Assembly (NCBI RefSeq): GCF_050947875.1
Contig: NC_134569.1
Coordinates: forward strand, 208,000,127-208,064,126
Direction of reading: 5' to 3'
Length of the DNA: 64,000 nucleotides
Source: Dermacentor variabilis
Taxonomy: Eukaryota; Arthropoda; Arachnida; Ixodida; Ixodidae
The notes under the pieces are model-generated. The model was not told the origin of the DNA. It was given only the letters and a program-made list of their open reading frames with translations, and did not search any database. Shown here in pieces: positions 55,883 through 64,000 of the stretch (position 1 is the stretch's first letter; the number at the start of each line of letters is the position of its first letter). Both the position numbers and the translations under genes were made by a program.

Positions 55883-56045
55883 GCGTCGCATGCTGTATGT
55901 GCGAGTGAAAGCGTGTGGGGGGTGGGGGGAATGGGTGAGCCGACAATGGTGGCTCAGTCTTGTGTGCGCAAGGGAGAAAAGTGAGGAGCAAGCACGCCGC
56001 CTTCCGTCGCGCGCGGTACATCGGGGGGAGTGGATGGAATGGGGA
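55883..56045 (+). repeat. Dispersed GC-rich repeat, copy 2
   Basis: Matches 17590-17780 in order and orientation ('cgcatgctgtatgtgcgag', 'ggctcagtct'). Confidence 0.6.
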
Positions 56046-56292
56046 GAGATCTAGGATTCTGTGGATCTGTGATGGCGCAACATGTTTATTTGCATTGTTT
56101 GACCCATTATATACCGTGACTTTTTCTTAGATACGTAGATTTATTGGACACTTATACGTATGTTTAGATTTCTTGTTTCGAGGTTTTGTGCATACGTGTA
56201 GTGAACTTTGTTTCCAGTGGCACTTTTTTGCCCTTTATCAAGCTGTACCTTCGCATTTGTATATTCCATTGTATCTTCGCATTTCTAATGTA

Positions 56293-57581
56293 TGAGGGCG
56301 AGCCAAATGAAAGTGAGCCTATCCAACCTGCGCAATTATGGTTCTGTTCATTACCTGCAAGGCCTGCGCGTAGCACACAGGCATCTGAAATTTACAAAAG
56401 TGACACGCAGGTGTTAGGATAAATGTTCTTTTGTGCACTCATGCACTGGGTTGAACATGGTTGCGTGACGTAATGGGCGCTCCATAAGTTGAGCAGCGTG
56501 GTGCCCTGAGGTTTTTGACAGCTGAAGGTGTTTCCCAAAAAGAAATTAGTCACCGTATGGCTGCCGTGTACATTGAACATTGCATTTCATTGGCCACTGC
56601 GAAGCGTTAGAATAAACCGTTCAAAGAAGGACGTGAAAGTTGTAAAGACGATCCCAGACCGGACCAAAGCCATCGTGCAATCACCTTTACAAAATTGCAA
56701 AGGTTGGTGAGCTGATGACACAAGAATGGAGGATAAGCATCGATGAACTTGCAGAGCGTGTGAACATCAGCCACGGTTCGGTTCACCGTCACCGTTCATG
56801 CCATAATTAATGAACATCTCGGTTATCGGCTCTTGTGCACGCAATGGATGCCCAAGATTTTGAACCACCGCCAGAATACGGAGAAGTTCGGCGCTGCCTT
56901 TACTCATCTGATCCGGTATCACAATAAGGGTTACGATTTCTTGTCTGCAATTGTGATCGGAGACGAACCATCATGTCACTACTACGAGCCTGAAACACGA
57001 CGGCAAAGCTTACAATGGAAACATTCAAATTCACCACCCCCCAAAAAAGCAAAGGCCGTCATTTCCGCCGGAAAGGTGTTGCTGACTTTTATTTTTCGAT
57101 CGTCGGGGGCCATTACTGATAGAATTTGCTAAATCTTGAGAGACTATCAATTGTTTCCGATATTGTGAAACGCCGGATCGGTTGCGTCTCGCAATCAAGA
57201 ACACACTACGTGAAAAATTGACGAATGAGGTCATCTTGTTCCACGACAATGCCCCTCCCCACGTCGCTGATGTCGTTAATACAAAACTGGCAAAGTTCAA
57301 GCGGGTAAGCTGCAACATCCGCCATACAGCTGAGACCTGTCGCCTTGCGACTTCCACATTTTGGGGCAACCGAAAAAACATCCCAAGGGAACCAGATTCG
57401 TCTCGGACGATGACATGAAATTCAGTTGCAGACGTTTTGAAGCAACAACCCAAGGAGCTTTATGAGACGAGAATTACGCGACTCGTTAGTCAATGGGACA
57501 AATGTCTAAATGCTCATGGAGGCTACTTTTACCCCGCTTGTCATTATTCGCATTGGCTCACTTTCATTTCACTCGCCCTCG
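56293..57581 (+). mobile_element. mariner element with intact terminal repeats
   Basis: The element is 1289 bp, flanked by TA (56291-56292 and 57582-57583). Terminal repeats are tgagggcgagccaaatgaaa (left) and cgagggcgagtgaaatgaaa (reverse of right). It carries a decayed transposase in the right place and strand. Confidence 0.85.
56430..57560 (+). pseudogene. mariner transposase, frameshifted
   Basis: Pieces in order: an HTH-like start with many stops (56430-56830), AIVIGDEPSCHYYEPETRRQ (first catalytic Asp in GDE, 56952-57005), and WKHSNSPPPKKAKAVISAGK. Then EVILFHDNAPPHVADVVNTK (second Asp, 57228-57290) and a scrambled stretch where the third Asp motif (YSPDL-like) should be. It ends with QPKELYETRITRLVSQWDKC and LNAHGGYF (57446-57530). 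The third catalytic residue is lost through indels, so the enzyme is dead. Confidence 0.8.
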
Positions 57582-57585
57582 TATA

Positions 57586-58102
57586 TTCTGCAGAACTGCT
57601 GGTTTTTATACGTGCTCTCTGTAGTGACTATAATTTCGGTGAAATTACGCACGATACACGACCGATGACAGCTGCTCCTGCGTAATACATTGGAACAAAT
57701 ACAGCCTCATTGAGATTTTTCATTGGCCATTGCATACGTACATGAATGTAAACACGGTTCTTGAATGACAGAGTGTCATTAACATATTTGTCCTCAACTT
57801 GTTGATTTCATGGCCTTTACATTTTTCATATCAGCGGCATGCACTGCTTTGCTGGTTTCGAACTGATGTAGTTCTAAAGTCTGTGTGATATTTTCTTTAC
57901 TTACTAAATAGACAAGAAACATGGAAGCATTGACATCAGTTATGTTGGGTACAATTTTTGGCACATACGAGTATATTTTATGAAAAAATACATATTATAC
58001 TTGTATTGACAGTGCGTCGCGTTCCAGAATTCGTTTGCAGTATATATCTTTGGCAATGGCAATGCAGTTATTATTCATGTATTTGATCCCTAGGCAAATT
58101 GT
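57586..58102. other. No gene recognised
   Basis: AT-rich sequence without motifs. Confidence 0.4.
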
Positions 58103-58832
58103 TTAAGAGGAAGCTTTAGCTCGGGCCCAACTCCGACGCGGCCTATTCAGATACATGTAAAACGAAGAAACTCTTTTCTTAGATAACTCCTGAATCGCTT
58201 TTAATGAAATTTGTTGCATTTGAGAGAGTAAGTTACATTTCTAGTGTCTGTTGGAAGCGGAATTTCGATTCAGGGCCCGAACATTGTTCAAAACATTTTG
58301 AAAAATTCGAAACTTCAAAAAAAAAAATAGAAGCAGGAAATTTACAAATTAATAGCTCTGCATCAAGAACAGATATCGTGGTTCTGCGAACGGCATCCAT
58401 TACATCATTCAAGGCGGACAAATTCTATATGTCTATTTGCATCTTATGTGAATTGGTGATGCTATGTACAAGGGTTCTGCAAAAGCCGTATTTCCATAAT
58501 AGTTACTATATTGAGACCCATGTGTAACATCAATTTTGTCCGCTGTAGATGTACTATTATGTGCAATTCACAGAATTGTGATATCAATTTTCATTGCTGA
58601 TTTAGAGTTGTAAACTTCATTGTTTCGTTTTCTGAAAATGTTTATTTTTGCCACTCTTCAATAAAATATTGACGACCTAAATCGAAAATTCGAAACAAGC
58701 AATCACTAGAATTTAAGTTTTCTTTTAAATGCAACAAACCTCATCAAATTTGGAGAAGTGGTTGCCGAGAAAAACGAATTCTCCTTCTGCATGTATTTAG
58801 ACAGGAGCATCCGACCTAATGTTTCCTCTTAG
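58103..58832. mobile_element. TTAA-flanked MITE, complete
   Basis: TTAA (58103-58106) and ttag (58829-58832, one-base decay) flank inverted ends: gaggaagctttagctcggg (left) and gaggaaacattaggtcgga (reverse of right), plus a subterminal 'tacatgtaaaac' / 'tacatgcagaag' match. The interior is AT-rich and non-coding. A decayed copy is at 3320-3600. Confidence 0.75.
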
Positions 58833-58844
58833 GGGGAGGCCGAG

Positions 58845-58912
58845 TTGCATTCTGAGCCCCCCTCCCCCCCCCCCCCCCCCGAACGAAATTTCTGGCTACG
58901 CCACTGATTGTG
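58845..58912 (-). mobile_element. hAT-like transposon end with C homopolymer
   Basis: The reverse complement begins cagtggcgtagccagaaatt, a widespread hAT-type terminal sequence, then a G-run (plus-strand C-run about 58858-58880). Confidence 0.5.
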
Positions 58913-58988
58913 GTCTAGCAAGCTACAGAAGAAACATTTCATAATTGGGCTTTTTAAGATTACCTTTCTCGCAATACACCAACGTTTT

Positions 58989-59144
58989 GCGGTGAAGCAT
59001 ACTAAATGTGGAAAGGGGCCACTGTCACTGGTCATAGGAGTTCTTTAATTATACACTCGCGCACCCGCGGCTTCGCAGGCCGCCGAAGTGGACATACTAT
59101 GCTGGATGACAGCGCCCCCTCCTACTTTTAGTATGCTTCACCGC
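58989..59144. repeat. Inverted repeat with perfect 18-bp arms
   Basis: gcggtgaagcatactaaa (58989-59006) is exactly inverted at 59127-59144. A similar 'aagcatactaaaagtggaaa' is at 61782, so the arms belong to a dispersed element. Confidence 0.8.
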
Positions 59145-59689
59145 GTAACTAAAATATACTGCGGCCAAGAAGCAGCACATTTGTATTGAGTGAATGAACA
59201 AATTGTTTTTACAACAGTACAGAAATAAACGCGCACCATGCATCAGTCTACTACACGGAAGAGCGTCGCAACAAAAGGTGGCTGATTTACGCAGGCCGTG
59301 TAGTCCACTTGTCAGTCGTAAAGGGTATTATGGGTAATTCAAAATTTCAGACACTCAGAAATATGTTTACGTTCGTACTTCTGGCTTAATAATACTGCCA
59401 GAACTTCCACAATAGAAAGTAATTTACAACACACAAACGCAAAGAACACAGACATATGACTCGTTTTCAACTCGGCCGTCATGTAAATGACATATAGCAC
59501 GGAAAAACGTGAACATGCTGTGTGTTAGCATCGTAAACTTCATTCTACGCAAGGAGCACACCACAATCCCGCGACAGCCGCTAATGAGACCAAAACGGGA
59601 GCACGTGTCTGTGAACGCGCAAATGGAGCCCCCGTAAGCCACTCCGCTCCTGCACCACCCCTGCTGCACGGCTACACCACTCGTTTCAA

Positions 59690-59810
59690 GCACAGCACAG
59701 AGACAGCGCTTTTGCTTCTTGCTACGTCCTCATTCAGTTGCGCTTATACACTCTATCATGGATTCTAACCAACTAGCCCGCCAACGTGCTTTAACCAAGC
59801 ACAGCACACC
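59690..59810 (+). mobile_element. Penelope-like terminal fragment
   Basis: 'ttgctacgtcctcattcagt', 'tctatcatggattctaacc' and 'aactagcccgccaacgtgct' parallel 14940-15020. Confidence 0.45.
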
Positions 59811-60166
59811 ATACACACATTCAGCGACGAACAGTGGGCAGTCAACGCAGTCGCATTTACATGACTTGTACTGAGAAGCACACCCATCGATGTCCGTTAA
59901 GCAAAGTCGGACACGGCGACGCCACATCGCGGTTCGCTGAACTGCGCTGCCTATGCACTACTTTGACATTTCAATTGTCACCACCGCCGGGTTCTCAAGG
60001 AAGCACGGGTCACACAACGCAGATTATGTACTGCCAGAGCTCACGGAGGTCAAAGTCGCACTACTCACGGCTTTCCGCCAAGTAACACAGAACCTACAAC
60101 CAACACACAAGCAACGCAATGCAAACCAATGTTGAACAACGCGCGGTTCAGAGAAAGATCAAGCCG
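59811..60166. other. Short open frames, nothing recognised
   Basis: Two overlapping plus-strand frames (59834-60135) show no family feature. Confidence 0.3.
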
Positions 60167-60523
60167 AGATGGATGGATGGATGGACGGTAGGAGCGTTCC
60201 CTTTGAAACGGGGTGAAACGAACACGCCACGGCGCCGCGCCGTGGCGTGCTCTTCGTGCCTTCTCAAAAATCCCTAAACAATCCTGTCCCTAGGCACCTA
60301 GGATCAGGTCACGTGAGGGATTTTTGTACGACATTTAGACGCACGCGTCAGAACTCTGCCCACACAAGCAACGCAAGCAAAATCACATAAGCAACGTTGA
60401 ACAACGCGCGGTCCGCGCGAGCCAGAGAACGATCACGCCGAGAACGAACACGCCACGGCGTCGCTCGGCGCCACTATCATGCCTTCTCAATACTCCCTAA
60501 ACGATCTTGTCTCTAGGCACCAT
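60167..60523. repeat. LINE tail and inverted repeats flanking the foldback element
   Basis: gatggatggatggatggacgg (LINE tail) is followed by 'ccctttgaaacggggtgaaa'. Two related blocks, 'tccctaaacaatcctgtccc' (60270) and 'tccctaaacgatcttgtctc' (60493), with 'cgtggcg' palindromes (60225-60250, 60448-60460), suggest a local duplication. Confidence 0.5.
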
Positions 60524-61158
60524 GGAGGAAGGAAACTGAGGAGAGGCCCTACCTCCTCCGCGCGCTAGGAGAAAAGTGTGGAGGAAATGACGTAGTAGGT
60601 TATCCTTTGTTTTCCTGTTTTTTTTTATTTCTTTGCTGAAGTGGTCCCGCCTTTCGGGCCACAATGGCGGCTTTGTTATTGTTCTGTGCGCTCACACGTG
60701 TTGCTCCGTAGGTTTCGTACTGTGGCAAAGGCGCCTTGAGAGCAGGTTTGCGTTGGTCACCGTGTTTTGTTGCGCTGCGTTATCTGGACCGTGCTCTACC
60801 GGATGTTGCTGTGGCCAGGTGGGACAGGAGGAACTAAAGTTCGTGAAATGAACGCGCATGCAACGCTGTACGCAACGTACCGCGCCACGGCAATGGCAAC
60901 GGACGAAGGAATATTCGCGGGATATTTTGCCGTCTTTGGCGGAATCATGCTAACGCGCTTGCGATTGTTTAGTATTGCTGCGGAGCGCGCGGGTTCGAGC
61001 ATCACGGTTGCGCGCAGCATGGCGTGATTTCGCGCGAAATGTAAAGGGAGGAGAGCTGGCCCGATAGGCGGAGCAACGCCATGAGCAACGCCAACTTCCG
61101 CCTTCACTTTCGCTTCACAAAGAGTGACGCCAGGGCCTCTCCTGAGTTTCCTTCCTCC
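60524..61158. mobile_element. Foldback MITE family, complete copy C
   Basis: The element is 635 bp with 27-bp inverted arms: ggaggaaggaaactgaggag..ccct (60524-60550) and its inverse at 61132-61158 with one or two differences. The interior is GC-rich and short frames are not conserved. Copies A and B lie at 51705 and 55447. Confidence 0.8.
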
Positions 61159-61683
61159 GTGCTGCTGGCTTTGTCAACTTGTCTGATAGTGTGTTGATTT
61201 GGCTTGTCTCGTTGTATGGCCCGATGTACGAATTTGGAAAAGTAAATGAACCTTCGGCGTCAAATATTCACGGGCACATTAAACTTACAAAGTTCCACAA
61301 TTGAACATCTAAAGCACACGTTTGGAAACGTCAATGCTCCTTTCACATGAAAAGCTTATGAGAACTTTATACCCATAAAGTTTCGGAATTGACATCCACG
61401 CGCTCCGTAGATTCCATGATAGAGTGTAGATTACACAGCCTCCGCGAGATGCCGCAGCGAGCCCGTTCGCCATCAAAACATCCTTGAAACTTTCTGCTCG
61501 GATGGGGCTGCTTGCGCTATGTGACTCCCGGTGCATGGGCGTGGCCGCGAAATCCAGCCCGAGTTCGCAATTTTTGCCGTGAAATGGCTTTTCGTGCGTG
61601 AAGAAGACGTTCTAGACAAAATCCAGAATGATTTCCGGCGCCGGGGGTTGCTTTGGTCGGCGGTGCATGGACAACACGAAAAA
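61159..61683. other. No gene recognised
   Basis: Unassigned DNA; frames overlap on both strands without motifs. Confidence 0.4.
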
Positions 61684-61745
61684 ATTTCGGGGGGGGGGGA
61701 GGCTGAAGCCCCATAAGCCCCCCCCCCCTGGAAACGCCCCTGACC
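61684..61745 (-). mobile_element. hAT-like end with G and C homopolymers
   Basis: aatttcgggggggggg on the left and cccccccccctggaaacgcccctg on the right form an inverted-repeat-like end; the reverse complement begins caggggcgtttcc. A decayed cousin of 58845-58912. Confidence 0.4.
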
Positions 61746-64000
61746 ACAATACATGGGTAGAAATAAGCATCGTGCAGTAAAGCATACTAAAAGTGGAAAG
61801 GGTTCATGGGTTTCCACTGTGCTCATTATATTCAATAGTGATATAATTTGCAAGTGCATCTGTGCTCGTAGTAAGCTTCATTGACAAATTCTTTGTGCCT
61901 TACAAATTTATATTGCAGGGAAGCCCGCTAAAGCACATTCGCCATTATGGAACGCGCTATTCACCTTCAATGCAGGAGCACAATGTGGATTCATGCCCAT
62001 GCTTTTTTGCTGGACCGAACATGTTCTTTGAGAATTGATTCGTCGTTCATAAGTGCGCTGGTACTTTACTCTAAACTGAAGGGCTGAATTTGATATGGAA
62101 GCACAATTTTTATTAAGGGGCCAAGATGGTTGCAGCACAGCTTCTTTTTTTTCCTTCCAGGCACCTTTTCTACTAGAAGCTTCCATTCTAGTGTTTCGAG
62201 CCTCTTTGAGCCAGCACATAGTGTATATAAAAATCGGACACTGATTGGCAACATCACCTACGCTCTCTGCAGTAAACTGTGCATAGAAGTTCATGCCTAT
62301 ATATAGTAAAAAATGTAGCATGACCAGACAAAATGAAAGGGGGTGAGCTGCAGCAATGCTAAGTGTTAAATGGTGCTTTATCCTTTCCTTTGAGTTTTGT
62401 TTTTGTGCTTTTCATTATGAATCCTCCACAGTAACCACACGAGTGCCGAACTTGAGCTTATTGGCTTCAGGTCTCTTGGTTATTACTAACAGAAGAGTGT
62501 GATAAGTGAAGGCATCCAGTCACCTTGCTTGTCTCATGGTGTCGCTTCATGAGCACCGTGAGCCTCCAGACCAACTAGGAAGGGAGGTTTGTTGCAATCG
62601 CTTCTGAACTGTATTGCCACCAAACCAACAGCGCTCTCAATGACAACTTTTGGACAGTAGAATGCTTGCACCCAGCAAAGTCTAAGAAGGAAGCATTCAG
62701 GATGTAGAAAGTGGGTCTTTTGAAGCTGGCAGCATCGCTGAAGGGGCGTTGCCTGTCTGCTCTCTTTATGGATACACAAAGATGATTTCCTCTTTGAGAG
62801 GGGTTGTTTCAGAGGTCGTTACACGGCAACAGTGCTGGGTGTTTAGTAGCAGAGAAGCTCGTCTTTGCCCACTATCAATAATCTGTTCCTTCTCCAGTGC
62901 CCCTGTGAAGTGCCTACTTTTTGGACGCAATGTGCTCTTCATGCATGCATGCATTTTTAGCTTGTAGAGACGTCTATAACCCCTTGCCTCAAGCTGGTCC
63001 TTGCTGATGTCACCCAAGAAGGCGCTGAGGAGTATGGCGATGCACACTTACAAAACACTGTTGATACCAGTGAGACCAGATTAATGGAGCTGCTGTTTTT
63101 TTAGTCCACTCCATCCTCGTTAGTTACAATGAGCAGTTCTTTGTCCGAACAGAAGGCATGTGTAGTTGGTCGTGCATAGCTTGTGCACTAAGACTTGTTG
63201 GCGTGTTATGAGAGACCTGCCTGAGAACCTTAGCACAGTGCCTATATGTAAAAACCTTCTGATGTGTTGATGACTTCTTTCTCTTCATCACACTTTGCCT
63301 GATGAACCCAGCAACTGGGTCAACCAGATGTTCAACAGGCTTCCCACTAGTTTTCCCAGCATCTCCTTTACCAGGGTGCTGCTCATAGATATGTTTTCTT
63401 GACCTTGCGCTGCACTTCAACCGTGGCCACACCTGCTGAACCTATAGCATGCCATCAAAAAAGTGCTATACATTATGTTGCTCCAAACTCGTGACATGGG
63501 CTACAAGGCCTTGAGGAACACCCTAATTTATTTACGCCCTCATCATACTGTATGAAGCTTCGCATGATCAGTTTGACAATTAACGTCTGCTGGTTTTTCA
63601 GTGTTATTCCTGTCCAGCTTGCTGAAAGCTATCCCGAGTGTTTCAAAAGCAAAAGACTGCTGCCAGACAAGAAGTGCATAAAGCAAGGGTCGCTATAACC
63701 ACATATGTCACACAAAATGAAGTAGGCCACTGAGTGTACAGGTGGTTTACTTCAATTTCAACAAGCTTGCTTCTCCATTTGCAAGTGAGCAAACTCAACT
63801 TGCCCCGTGACAAATTATGTGCCAGATGCTGTGTCCCCTGCAGAGGTGAAGATGTGTACAAGATCTTGACACCCCGCAGTGGCTTCTACACTAAGAAAAC
63901 AGGCTACTATAAAAACGACTGCCTTTACTAATATGCTAATAACATGAAAACGGGCAGAAATTTGGCTATTCATTGACCCCAACTGCAGGTGCAAACAACT
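61746..64000. other. Right edge, no gene identified
   Basis: Scattered frames of 60-137 codons occur. The minus-strand stretch 63432-63124 (KHIYEQHPGKGDAGKTSGKP, FIRQSVMKRKKSSTHQKV) looks the most protein-like but has no recognised family or splice pair. A T-rich tract (62145-62155) and atgcatgcatgcat (62941-62953) are the only simple repeats. Confidence 0.35.

Noticed and set aside
63124..63432. Transposase-like minus-strand frame
   Set aside because: Composition is plausible, but no catalytic motif, terminal repeats or partner frame could be found.
1..64000. piRNA cluster because of the nested, decayed transposons
   Set aside because: Sequence alone cannot show this. Orientation is mixed and a host gene runs through; small-RNA data would be needed.

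Overview
This is eukaryotic nuclear DNA, most likely from a hard tick (Ixodidae) or a close relative. No bacterial features are present. The evidence is several dispersed copies of a tRNA-derived SINE that resembles the tick Ruka family, LINE 3' ends with short-motif tails, and a dense mix of Kolobok, THAP, Harbinger, pogo/Tigger, piggyBac-like, mariner, Penelope-like, BEL/Pao and gypsy elements. The species call is inference.

The main host content I can support is one gene on the minus strand. It is read as a series of small exons at 38909-38616, 28401-28291, 18432-18304, 3894-3820, 2826-2604 and 1569-1375. The first four have good splice sites and all join in phase 0. The introns between them are about 10, 10 and 14 kb and are almost entirely transposable elements. 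I do not firmly recognise the protein. A little elongation complex subunit 2 (ICE2/NARG2)-like protein is a weak guess.

Intron contents, left to right. 1-3300: a LINE 3' end split by a SINE with a 16-bp target duplication. 5.4-9.1 kb: a pogo/Tigger copy, then a gypsy element reduced to its 5' LTR, gag, protease and integrase tail. 9.1-12 kb: the left end of a TTAA-flanked element with a THAP gene. 12.3-14.1 kb: an RTE-type LINE split by a TTAA-flanked piggyBac-like element. 15.9-16.8 kb: a second, internally deleted Tigger. 19.36-22.88 kb: a complete Kolobok-type element whose Mutator-like transposase is nearly intact. 23.6-24.6 kb: a Harbinger Myb gene and transposase facing each other. 24.8-25.2 kb: a degenerate minisatellite. 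29.15-36.26 kb: a full-length BEL/Pao element (minus strand) holding a Harbinger element and a Penelope-like insertion.

Upstream of the gene's first visible exon lies a gag-only BEL/Pao element (38.9-42.4 kb) whose 3' LTR ends 25 nt from the splice acceptor. It is followed by LINE 3' ends, a THAP element nested in an I-type LINE (45.1-47.3 kb), and a long minus-strand LINE (49.0-51.5 kb). Next come a broken two-exon plus-strand gene copy (53.1-53.6 kb), a mariner with intact TIRs (56.3-57.6 kb), a TTAA-flanked MITE (58.1-58.8 kb) and a long-TIR foldback family with three copies (51.7, 55.5 and 60.5 kb). The last 2 kb holds nothing I can identify.

Almost every mobile-element gene here carries frameshifts, stops or lost catalytic residues. 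The window reads as a layered fossil record inside and beside one host gene rather than as a set of cooperating genes.
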